This document shows, one piece after another, positions 35,120 to 46,493 of a stretch of DNA of 64,000 nucleotides (position 1 is the first letter of the stretch; the number at the start of each line of letters is the position of its first letter). Location: the NCBI GenBank assembly GCA_900095095.1, contig FMBT01000085.1, positions 1 to 64,000 of the forward strand, in the 5' to 3' direction. The notes below the pieces were generated by a model. That model saw only the letters and a list, made by a program, of their open reading frames with translations, was not told where the DNA came from and searched no databases. Source of the stretch: Fragilariopsis cylindrus CCMP1102 (taxonomy: Eukaryota > Bacillariophyta > Bacillariophyceae > Bacillariales > Bacillariaceae). Made by a program: the position numbers and the translations under genes.

Positions 35120-37007
35120 TTTTACGTCAGACGTAATATTTCCTAGATCTTTTTGAAGCGTAGTAGGCAACACAATAAAAACAACTTATGTGGCGAAGTA
35201 TGAAGCTGTAAACTTATCGCATTCAATCTAAATACATATTCTTTCTTTACTGTCCCACTCTCACTTTCTCTGGCTTAGGTGAAGCTAGTAAGGTAGTCGT
35301 ACTTCTTTGTGATTAAATTCTGCCACGAAACATAATACTGTATCGAACCCGTACAGCACAAATTTCGGAGAATTATTATTTACTTGACAATCTTCGCAAT
35401 CAAACACACACACTTTCGCATTAAATACACATGATGGGATGGGATGTACGATCGATGAATAGTCCTGATTTCGCGCGCGCCACGTTGTTGAATAATAGAA
35501 ACGCACAAAGCTTACTACTTGGACACAACCATTTATTTTATTACCCATAATGTATGTATTCAATAATTTGGAGCATGACCAGTAAGTACAACGTGTGTCT
35601 CTATCTTTGTCACTACTATCTTTGTGTCATCATTCATGGCAATTGATTGAATGATCCTTTTCTCCTGTAGATCTGGTGTGTGTGGTGGTGGCTAATAACA
35701 AAACCATAAATTGATGGCAGTATTTAGACTAACAATAATAACAGTCTTTCCAAGATTTCAAATCCAATCCATTTCAACTTATTAAGGCTACACTTATTGT
35801 CCATCATTGTCATATTGGGGCATCAAATAACATGACTAAGATTGAAGTCAAGATTTTCTTTTAATTTGGATGATGCAGTTGTTGTGCTGCTGTGTGATTG
35901 ATGATGATGTCTCCTTTTTGCCTGTACTAAAATAGCTACCAATGTTGAAGCCTGTAGGAACATGGGAGTATTAGATACCTATCCTACAAGGCATTGATAC
36001 CTCACTTATTTTGGGCTTCATTCCAGTAGATTTATGTAAAAGTTGCCATGGTCGAAATTTGATTACAATCACAAGGTTGTAAGATTTTTTACTTTGTTGA
36101 TTGCATGCACTATGATGTTTGCTGTCTGAACAAGATAGAAGTATGTGTCAATTGTAGATACAAAGGTCCAAACCAGGAATGTACACAATATATGTCCAAA
36201 CATTTGGGAATCCCATGCACAAACTTTGTGCTCCAGAGGTTTGCTGCACACAAATATTGTTATCGGTACACAGTCAGCAGTATTTTTTGTAGTTTTGTAT
36301 CAAGATTTTTTTAAACTCAGTGCGTAATATTTGGTATGGTTACCTTGTTGGGGATTCAATTTATTACAAGCCCCATGTGAGGTTTTTGTGGTACACGTTC
36401 TGAGTCATCAACATATGGCATATATTAAGCAAATTAAGGTGTGGTTGATAGCTCAAACAGACTATGTGAATTAACATACCTATATTGCCGCATCACCATG
36501 TTTCTATGCAGTAGGTAAATAATATAAACAAGTCAATAAGCTAACAATATATAGTATACAAACCTACATATTATAGTATAGTATCTTCAAGCATTACATA
36601 GTCATAGCATAGGCAGTGACCTCAAATAAGCAGGGGTGTGACTACTATTGTATTTCAACACCCGGTAGAAAATGAGTAGTAAGCGAACCCTCTAACTCAT
36701 AGTAGAAGTATTTAAGCCATTCGCCAAGAGTTGCGAGCAGCGTCCTCCGCAATATGCGAATTTCCCGTGCTTTTGAAATTTGTGCATTTATGAGAGATAA
36801 CGGCCCAAACATAGTAAACAACGGTAAAACAGTGATCAGTGACTGAAGACAAAAGGATGACAGTTTAGTATTGTGTATTGCTAAACCTATCAACAAAAAG
36901 TTTACAACGACAGAAGATATTATTTTATGATGAGTTAAGAGTCTATTTCTGAATATTGCGTACTAGTAGTACTATAAACATAAACGGAAATACACTACAG
37001 TACTTGC
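35120..37007. other. Long AT-rich spacer
   Basis: About 1.9 kb lies between divergent genes. Small frames (35285-35563, 36069-36327, 36645-36896) have no protein character. A TACAGTA heptamer at 36996-37002 lies six bases before the next start codon. No element ends were seen. Confidence 0.4.
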
Positions 37008-38874
37008 ATGTGGTCCTTCGGAAATAAACGGGAGGACCAGATCTCTCCAGAAGCAAAAATGCAAAATGGACCAATTCTAAGACATCCTGCTACTACTACT
37101 ACCCGTGCCATTAACGGCCCTCGATTAGATCAAAACCATCAACAACCTCAGCAACAAATCATTTCACCTAGAGGAGCAGGCACTCTTGCTGCTAAGAGTC
37201 GAATGTTTTATAAAAACAAGAAATTGTCATCGACAAATAATAACGTCTCCTCGAATACGAATACCAATAGCAATACCAAAGCAGGTCCTGGCGGTCAACA
37301 ACCTCAAAATCAGCCACAGCAAGAGGCTCAAAACGAGCGTGGCAATAGTAACCGCTCAAAGAATCTTAAACGCTATTTTTCAGGAGGAGGTAGCAACAGA
37401 AACAATAATGGTTCCACCAATGATGATTATTTGCAAGACATGAGTGTCAGCGAAACATCCAATGGGATTGAAGTTTCATTTCCTGGTAGCCAATTAGCCA
37501 AATCAAATCATTCAAATTTAGATTCTCATCGAAACCCTGTAATATCCTTGAAGGATCAGATTCGGCAGCGACAAAGAGTATATAAGAGCCAGTTTTCCGC
37601 TGTCTTATCTGCATCTACCGATATCGCAAATGCTGGTGCAATGAATAACAGCAATTGGCGACCGAAGGTCATAGAATACCACTCCTGGGAATTACTCCAG
37701 CCGATACAGCGTACACCGATACGTTACACCTACTTCAAACTGCGCCTGTTGTTGACGAATGGACGGCTGTCAAACAAGAGTTGGTACATTTGGAGAAGGA
37801 AATTTCGTCCCTTGAACGAGATCGAATCTTCCTGCAACAAAACCACCTCAAGGAGAATAATAACAATTCATCTAGTCGCCAGTTAGAGAATATGCAGCAA
37901 CACACTGAATTGATCACCTGGAATGTGCATAAGCTATTGAAGGACGATGCATTGAAACTGAAACTACTGTCAGTCTCGGAACGAACCAAGCTTCAAAAAC
38001 AACGAGGAAATTCGCTAACAATTCATCTTAGCAATACCCGAACTCAGGAAATGTTTGTTCATACATGTGGAGGCAAACTACACAGTAATCAAAAAACGAG
38101 TCTATTTAAGAATGATGGTAGCATCATAACACTCATGCCAAGTAATTGCCGCCCTCCTCATGGTGCAGCTACGACCTTACTATACTTGAGTTTGATATCC
38201 GATACCAAAAATTCCATCGGTAATGCTGGGTTGTATTTTTCACGAGATGATGGTGAGTCACAATGCATTGGAGAAATACCCAACAGACTCCATCGAAGAT
38301 TAGAAAAGCAGGGTGGTGAAGGAACCACCGATAGTAGATATTTTCATATCTGAGTACTGGTCCACGCGGGTGCTACTTTGCCGAATTCCAATCTGGAGAA
38401 TGTTGGTGGGGATCAGCTGTTGAAGATGCTGATTTTCACAATATAATGCATTCGTGGAATGTGTATCGAGTAGCTTTTGGTCCGATTGAGAGTATTAAAC
38501 ACGATAATCATGAACTACAAATACCAACAGCACAACCATCAGAAAAGAAACATAACGACAAAGCTATATCAACTAATTCCTGGATTATTTTAAGTCATGA
38601 TGGGAGAGCAGCGTGGAAGAACCTGCCCTCACGATTGTCAAATAAATTAGAGGAGCGGCTGGCCAATCGGGCAGCACCAGTTGAAGTTTCTTTAGGTCCA
38701 GGTGATTCCTATTTCGTACGTTTTCTGGATGGTTCGATTGACTACTGTTTACCAGCTAAGGTTGCTCGTGTCTGTGAACGTATTGAACAGAGAGGAGGAA
38801 CTATCACCAATATTAGTCTCCATCCTGATATATCTCATGACTTTGTCATTCGCCATACTGAATTGACAAGATGA
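37008..38874 (+). CDS. Hypothetical protein with conserved C-terminal domain; frame interrupted
   Basis: The ATG at 37008 opens MWSFGNKREDQISPE, then a long Asn/Gln/Ser-rich region. A charged coiled-coil segment follows (WTAVKQELVHLEKEISSLE). The second half looks folded: LTIHLSNTRTQEMFVHTCGG, TGPRGCYFAEFQSGECWWGS, NSWIILSHDGRAAWKNLPSR, PVEVSLGPGDSYFVRFLDGS and IDYCLPAKVARVCERI. I recall similar W-x-HDGRAAWxNLP and SYFVRFLDGSxDYCLP blocks in other stramenopile proteins, without a named function. One base is missing near 37655 (SNW to LATEGHR) and near 38348 (RYFH to LSTGPRG). With those supplied the product is about 620 residues. No targeting signal or membrane segment is visible. Confidence 0.6.
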
Positions 38875-39649
38875 AAAATTCTTGATAAACAAAATGAATA
38901 ATAAGTCATTATTTTCCTTAATTTTGGTTGGTTAAAGATTCATTCTGTATCATTACGTGAAGTAACAATCTACTTGCTAAAAACAAGCAGTATACTTATG
39001 TAGGCTAATACCCATTAGAGGTAAAATTGTAATATTTTTGTTTACTCCTGTATAATACTGTACAAATCAAGTACTTGTACAGTAGTATGATAGATATTTG
39101 TTTTGGCTACTAGTAGATTACTTTTTTTAATCTGACTGTAACGTTACTAGTACAGATTCTGTTTTGTCTCCTACAGTACTATCGGGTCTAAAGGAGGTCT
39201 GTCCGGCCTCCGTCATGATACTTTGCTTAGACCAGTAATTTTCTCGGTCGTGCTACATTTTTTAAATAACAACTACAAAATACTTTTACACGTAATTAAT
39301 TCTCAGTCGCACACAATTTTTGACGCGCCGACTCTCCAGAAAGGTATGTACTGTATGACAACACTCAAGCCCAAAATAGCCTTAATCTGTGCTACCGCTA
39401 GCTATAGACCGTGTCGCGACTATTCTTTCAATCGTCGTCTTCTATGATTATTATATTAAACAAGAAGACACTAGCAACCTACCTATCTTGAATCTCCTTT
39501 CGGGCTTTAGCCACCCGTTCAATACAGCATCTAGCAACACAAACTCTCGCTCTTGCTTTATCTGGATGACGCCGCGGGGGACGACGAACGTTTACACAGG
39601 ATCAACACTATTCTCACTCTTCAAAATAAGGTGAACATTGTTTTATCCA
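38875..39649. other. Spacer rich in TACAGTA/TACTGTA
   Basis: This 775-base stretch lies upstream of the HA-domain gene. Heptamer copies occur at 39056, 39078 and 39172. Nothing else was seen. Confidence 0.4.
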
Positions 39650-42600
39650 ATGGCTTCGAAAGCTGCTCCTGCCCCGGCAAAATCTACACCAGCACAGCTG
39701 CCTGATAACCATGCTACTACTAACGCAACGACGGCCACAACGGCCACGACGACGCCGACAGCCACGACAGCTACGTCTTCATCCCACAATACTAATAGCA
39801 ACAACAGCTCATCATTGCTGCCTGCGATCCGTCGTCGCCGAAGAGATTCTTCCGATGATTTCAATGCGAATGGGTCTCTGGGGAGCATTGGGGGGAGTGC
39901 AGTGGGAAGCAGTGTGGAATTATCCGCATCTGGAGGAGGAGGGGGAGTAGCAGGAGGGAATAGCAATATCAACAGCAATGATAAAAAACGTACCAGTATT
40001 TCGCCTTCTGGGCGGAGACCATTTCGAAAACGAAAGGCATCCGTCGATTTTTCCTTCCCTGCCTTGTCGATGGATGACAACGATGCTTCCTATTCCATTG
40101 CTAATACGGCATTACTTTCACAACATCATCGCCATGCGAAAACACCAGCGGCAACAACAGCACCAGTTGCAGAAAGATCAATTTCGTCGTCAATGTTAGG
40201 TTCGATACTTCCGTCGTCATCCACACGCTGTCGTCTGTATTCCGATCTAACTATGAACGAGTCGTTAGCTGCATCAAATTCCTCATCGAAACAACAACCA
40301 CAGAATAATCATTTCAATAGTAATAGTAAACAGAAAGAAGATCAGGAACAGATTCTGCCTTCAATGGATGCTTTACCACCCATGGAAGATTTGCTACCAC
40401 ATATTGACCACGATACATCGTCTATATTATTACACCCACCCGAAAGTCCAACAAGCAGTGGTAACACGCTTACGAATCACTCTACTCACAGCAGCAGCCA
40501 CAACACGCATACTTTACGAAAACGAAGGGCCTATTCTTTTGCTTCATCGGTAAAGTCAGAAGGTTGTGGTTTGGATCGTTTAGATACTTTGGGTGTCGAA
40601 GCAACCATATCTGCATCGAGGATACGGAAAGGTTCTTCGCTAACATCAGAAAAAAGTCATGGTGATAAATCTCACGAAGCTAGTGAAAACAGCAGTACCA
40701 ATAATAGTTACGAAGGTACGTTGGGATCACAATCACATCGCTTCTTAATGGAAGCATTTCTAGGGGACGGGACGGAAAGTCTCGTGTTGAATCCGTCGCA
40801 GCGTGAACGATTAGGGAGTTTTGATCAGGCGGCTACGGTTACAGGAAGAAGTTGCACTCACACCACCACCACCAACAATCATAATGGAATTAGTCGTAGT
40901 AAAAACAACAACAATAATGATGATGATAATAATAATAACAAAAGCAGCAGTGCTGACAACATACTCATCTCGCGAGAACGACTGTCGAGTATAGGGGGAC
41001 GACGAGACCGGTTAGATTCCTGGGGTGGAATGTCTGACTTGTCTTATGGGATGAAGGACCAAAATTTGGAATCTCTTGGAATCGGGAATGCTTCCACAGG
41101 AATTAATAATAACAGTAACAACGCAGCTGGGTCAGCCGTAGCACCCAACAATACAGCTTCAGCATTGGCGGCCACTATTTACACTAGCTTGGCCAATGAT
41201 GTAACGGCAGCTGCCCAGGATGGGAACGAATCCGTCTCATCATTTCTAATCAACGATGAAACTTTTCCAAACCGAGATCGATCAAATACAATGGCAACTA
41301 TGCAAACTATGCAAACTGTCGCAACAGACCAATCGGCACTCCTCCACACACACAACAATGCATTATCTGGTTTAGATTCTGAATTTCCATCTGATGTTCA
41401 CAGTTTTGTCAAGGCTGCCATGGCATCCGTAGAAGATCAATTGGCAGATTTGGCAACAGCGGTTGAAGCTGTATCAAAAGACAACAATGGGGATTATGAA
41501 AGCGAAATAAGCAGCACAGTGTCGCCTATGATTGGAGCTGCTTCCGATATTGGCTCAAATATATCAGATTCTGTCGTCGGTCGGCCGAGATCCTCCTCAA
41601 TATCTTCCTTGTTACAAATTGCCGTAGACTACGATGCTGTAGCTGCCGCTGTTGATGCTGCAGAAGCTGCTGCGGGTGCTATTGATTTGACCAATTTCAC
41701 ATCATCTAGTACATCGAAAACACCATCGATTACCAGCGCAGGGATCTCTTCCTCGTCATCTGTCGGATCACATCATTCGCAAATGAATCATAAACAGCGG
41801 GCACGTCCGCTTCCAATCCAGAAAAAGAAGTCTCGTACAACCAACAAGAATTCGGGTAAGCACCCTCCTTCTTCTTCTTTAAAATCATCAAAAAATCGAA
41901 CAAAGAAGAGGTCGTTAGCAGCAGAATCGCTCCATTCAGCCAAGAAACAACGCGTTGCTACGAATTCTGCCGTCAAGAAGCCACCAAATACAATACAACT
42001 AAAAATGCCCTTGATTCCTAGATCCAAAATGGATGATCGTGACATGGAAAAGCTGCGAGAACGAGCAAGAGCTGCAGCAGGATATGTACCTCCATCTGCT
42101 ACTGGTTCATCAATTAAAGCGACTTCATTGCCACCCAAAAAGCGTACTAATACACCGATGACTCCATCAACAGCTCCGCGTCCGTCCATGATTACAAGCG
42201 GTAGTAATTTTAAGACACCAATTGCGTCAAATACCGCCGCTTCAAAATACACTACTCCTCACTCAGCTTACAGTCGTGGTACACCGTCTTCTGCTACACC
42301 GAAAGGTCAATCTAGTCAAAAGTGGGAATCTATGTTCGTGTGTCTCGTGAAATTCATTGCGGAGCGAAAAACTGAAGCAACTGCTGGTATGACAGATGAG
42401 CAAATAAAGGTTTGGAGCTGGGATGGTAATGTTCCCACGACTTTCAAGACAAAGGATGGTAAGGCTTTAGGTCGGTGGGTGAATAATCAACGTTCCGCAA
42501 AAAGTAAGAACACGCTGAAGGATGAACGGGAAACACGTTTGGTAAATGCTGGTCTCAAATGGAGTGTCTTGGCATCTAATTCTTGGAACGAGATGTTAGA

Positions 42601-44909
42601 GGAACTTCGTGTCTACGTTAACGATCAAATTAAACAGGGGAAGAAATGGGACGGAAACGGTAAGATCTCAATTTTGCTTTGTAGATTGTTTAAAAAAATA
42701 TAATTTTGTGTATCTCCTCTAACATCGTCGATTCCATTTTTGTTACCACTTGACAGTTCCAACGAACTATCGGATCAAAGTTTCAAAGGATAAGGCAAAA
42801 TTATTTGTGAAAGATGACGACGAGGACAAGAATCTTGGTCGTTGGGTAAACCGACAACGAAGTATGTTCCAGGCCGGAAAGCTTCGTAAAGATCGACAGT
42901 TATCCCTGGAAAAAATTGGCCTGAAATGGTCCATGTTGGCTACAACATCTTGGGAATCAATGTTTGAAACTCTTTGCCAGTATGTCGAAGAAAAGAAGAA
43001 AGGTGGGGCCGAATGGGATGGAAATGTCCCAGCTAATTATAGAACAGAAGATATCCCTCCACGTGCACTTGGACGTTGGATCAATCGCCAACGTTCTGCC
43101 TATGGCAAGAACAAATTAAAACCGGAATACGTTGCGAAGTTAAATGAAATAGGTTTAAAATGGTCAATTCATGAACGCCGACCTACTTATCATCAATATA
43201 CAAGTGCTAGACCCGAAACTGCTGCGAGCTCCTCGGTAGTTCCAGAGTTGGCGTTGTCTTCATCGACTCCAACGCAAAATACCGATGCTGCAAAACCTCA
43301 GGCTGCTTTAGCTGCTTCTGGTGTGCAGAAAGATTCTAACGTTAGTGATAAGGAAAATGATGCGATAATAATTGAAAGTGTGCGTCCTGACCATATTGGA
43401 AGTAGCGAGGGAAATATGAAGACTGTAATCTCGAAAGAGAAAACGGAATCGACGATTTTTTGTGATGATCCAAAGGAAGCTTGTCAGTCTATTCCAACAG
43501 GGAGTGAAGTAGGTACATCTACAAAACCATGTGAAACATTAAAGTCCGAGTCAAGTAACGCTGTGAAGATGCCTACTACGAGTACACCGTCCTCTAAGGC
43601 CCCTATTTCTTCAAATGAACCTGTCAAGTTGGTCGTCAATGAGTCAGTAATTATGGCTAAGAAAGCTACTGACTCTACCAATATTGAATTCGCTCTGGCT
43701 ACACCATCAGCTGGGAATACTACTACGGATACGATTAAAAAGGAGTCAGGGGCAGTTGCTGATTCTACGAAACAGGGGTCATCTCCACCAGCATCAAAAG
43801 TCGAAAGTACAAAGGAGATCATTGCAGAGAAGCCAGTCAACAAAGTAATGGAATCATCTTCATCTATAGCGACAGCAACAGCAACAACAACAACAACAAT
43901 TGGAAATGTAACGACGGATGCGACCAAGATTAAACAGGAGTCAATTGAAACAGCAATAGCATCATCTCCGGCGATACCTGCAGTTGGAAAAACGACAACG
44001 GTGGAGTCAGGCGATAAAAAATTGATCGCATCATCTTCGGTGATACCAGCAGTTGGAAGTGTAACGACGGAGGCAATCAAGTTTAAACAGGAGCCAATTG
44101 AAACAGCAATAGCGTCATCTCCGGCGATAGCAGCAGTTGGAAAAACGACAACGGTGGAGTCAGGCGATAAATCAGTGGCATCATCTTCAGGAAAACTAGT
44201 TGGAAATGTAACAGCAGTCAAGATCAAACAGGAGCCAATAGAAAAAGCAATAGCATCATCTCCGGCGATAGCAGCAGTTGGAAAAACGACAACGGTGGAG
44301 TCAGTTGATATATCAGTGGCATCATCTGCAGGAAAACTAGTTGGAAATGGAACAGCAGTCAAGATCAAACAGGAGCCAATAGAAAAAGCAATAGCATCAT
44401 CTCCGGCGATAGCAGCAGTTAGAAAAACGACAACGGAACAGTCCGTCGATAAATCGACAGTATCATCTTCAGTGATAATACCAACAATTGGAAAAACGAC
44501 AACGGAGCAGTCCGTCGATAAATCGACAGTATCACCTTCAGTGATAATACCAACAATTGGAAAAACGAAAACGAAGCAGTCCATCGATAAATCGACAGTA
44601 TCATCTTCAGCGACAATACCAACAATTGGAAAAACAACAACGGAGCCGTCCGTCGATAAATCGTCCGCATTATCTTCAGCGAAATCAGCAGCATCATCTT
44701 CGGAGATAATACCAGTAGTTGAAAAGACGACATTGAAAGAGTCTGTCGTCACTAAATCGACCGTATTATCTCCAGTGATATCAGCAGTTGGAAAGTCAAC
44801 AACGGAGCAGTCCGTCGATAAATCGACCTCATTATCCTCAGCGAAACCAGCAGTTGGAAATACAACGACGGTGGCGACAAGCATTAAACAGGAGTCAGTC
44901 GACAAGTAA
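39650..44909 (+). CDS. Large helicase-associated-domain (HA) repeat protein with repeated SUMO-type sites
   Basis: Exon 1 is 39650-42659, a 97-base intron 42660-42756 (GTAAGA...TTGACAG), exon 2 42757-44909, giving 1720 residues in one clean frame. The ATG at 39650 is the first in frame. The N-terminal 850 residues are Ser/Thr/Asn/Ala-rich with basic patches (RRRRRDSSDD, KKKSRTTNKN). Three helicase-associated domains (about 42310-43165) share the pattern WDGNVPxxFK...LGRWVNNQRSA...GLKWS and are each about 70-75 residues; the intron sits inside the second. HA domains are three-helix, probably DNA-binding units, strongly expanded in diatoms; no helicase is present. The C-terminal 570 residues are imperfect repeats of about 20-45 residues (AVGKTTTVES, SSPAIAA) with the SUMO consensus I/F-K-x-E recurring. 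Nuclear role inferred. Confidence 0.82.
43909..44895 (+). repeat. Imperfect coding tandem repeats in the HA-protein tail
   Basis: Within the tail, units such as KIKQEPIEKAIASSPAIAAV followed by GKTTTVESxDKS recur about four times, then shorter units of GKTTTEQSVDKSTVSSS recur about five times. Unit lengths stay multiples of three so the frame is kept. This suggests unequal exchange or replication slippage under selection for frame. Confidence 0.75.
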
Positions 44910-45295
44910 ATCGATGGAAGCTTAAAATAATATAGATGTGAATGGAAGAGTACGTGCGCCATTCATTTGAGCTAATAATAATGATATTGGATTGTTTTAT
45001 GATGATTCTTTTTATGTGAACGAAAATTTTGTATAGTATGAACCTAGCTTCTATAGATTACTCTACTATTATTATTATTGCTTGTTTTTTTTTCAATATT
45101 TAAAAAGTGATTTGAATATGCATAGATTGAAATGCCGCCGGTCGTGTAGAAAAGGAGCTACTGTAGTCGTCATAAGGCTAATGAAATGACTAGTGATGTA
45201 TTATAAATGTAGTTGCTTTATATGACGTGATGTGATGTGATGTGATCTCTAGCTAGAATGAATGAATGAAAATAGTATAGAATTTATATCAAAAT
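44910..45295. other. Convergent 3' spacer
   Basis: This 3' flank contains a short GTGAT tandem at about 45226-45246. No gene was seen. Confidence 0.4.
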
Positions 45296-45954
45296 TTACA
45301 AATTTTCGACAGCCCAGATTCCGAACGCGATTGTAAGAGCGACACCACCGAAACTGAAGATAAGAATTGGTGCATCACCTCCATCGAGAGTAGTACCAAC
45401 ACGATCTCCAACTTTCTTTGCATATCGACGACGTGGACCAGAACATTGTGGACAACGAAAACCGGGGGTTTGTTCTTCGAAGAACAAATCAGCGCATTCG
45501 GCCTGCGAAGTTTTAAAATTGATTAAATAATAAAATAAGATAAATTTTTTGGGAAAATTGACAATGTTAGACCCAAGATAAAACGATTTTCATCAACATA
45601 GCTCTTCTTCCATCGAATTAAATTTGTTGCTGCGTAATCAATCACCATCATATAAGTTACAGCACTATTAATAAAATCATACATTTAACTTACCCTGTTA
45701 TAAATGTATCCACAGTCCTTGCAAACCCATTCTCCCTCCCAATACATAGCTGCTTTTTCGGCTTCTTCTGCCTTTTGTGCCTTTGACTTCTTTTTACCAA
45801 ATACATTCAAACTTGTGTTACTCGTCCTACTAACTGCCGATGACGTTATACTGGACGCAATCGAAGATGGACGAACAACAAATGCAGATGTTGTCGCTAC
45901 TGATAAACATAGTAACGCGAAGATAATTGAGATGATGGAGGTGGATGATTTCAT
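45296..45954 (-). CDS. Plastid-targeted membrane-anchored rubredoxin (RubA/RBD1 type)
   Basis: Exon 1 is 45954-45694, the intron 45693-45503 (GTAAGT...CGCAG) and exon 2 45502-45296, giving 155 residues in one clean frame. The leader is an ER signal peptide (residues 4-24) ending TSA-FVV, the Phe-led junction for diatom plastid import. The rubredoxin iron site is complete: C78-x2-C81 (CKDCGYIYN) and C104-x2-C107 (CPQC), with the typical PGFRCP. The intron lies between the two Cys pairs. A C-terminal helix (APILIFSFGGVALTIAFGIW) anchors it. This is the architecture of RubA/RBD1, required for photosystem I or II assembly in cyanobacteria and plants. It is divergent from the PPR gene at 46494. 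Confidence 0.88.
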
Positions 45955-46493
45955 GATTAATATTATATTACGGTAGCAAGCGGAAAAAGAGGAGGTCGTT
46001 TGTTATGATCGGTTCTTTTGAATTAAATTGTGTCAATGCATTTTTTTTTTATTATTGAAAGTTTGTCGTGTTATCCCGTAGGTATTCTTTTACTGCAAGA
46101 ATAAAAAAAGAAAAAGGCGCATAATATATTCAATTAATGATTGATGATGTGTTTGATGTGTGTGCTGTAGCGTGGTAACTGTGTGTTACCGGTAGATGGG
46201 TTTCTTGTATGCTGGTGTCCTGACGTCACCCACAAGATTTCCACGACTGATAATACGTTATTAACGACGGCACAATTGTCATCCCAAGAAATATCAAAAT
46301 ATTACAGTATTAATATAGTAGTGGTAGTGGTAGTGGTAGTTTCGGTTGAAGGACGCACAATTCCAATTAAAAACTTTTTGTATTCTGTTATCAATCATAA
46401 CACAAACAGAGCTGGTAACATAGTAGAGTCTATATACGGTATCTACATCAATTTTCAAAAGAGAGAAGGAACCAAATTCATATTTTGTTTACA
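45955..46493. other. Divergent promoter spacer
   Basis: This spacer lies between the rubredoxin and PPR starts. It contains a (GTGGTA)n tract at about 46319-46341 and poly-T tracts. No gene was seen. Confidence 0.4.

Noticed and set aside
43484-44962. 492-codon open frame on the minus strand
   Set aside because: It lies wholly antisense to the repeat tail of the HA gene. The repeated codons of that tail keep the opposite frame open, and the predicted protein is a mirror-like Val/Asp/Phe repeat with no motif.
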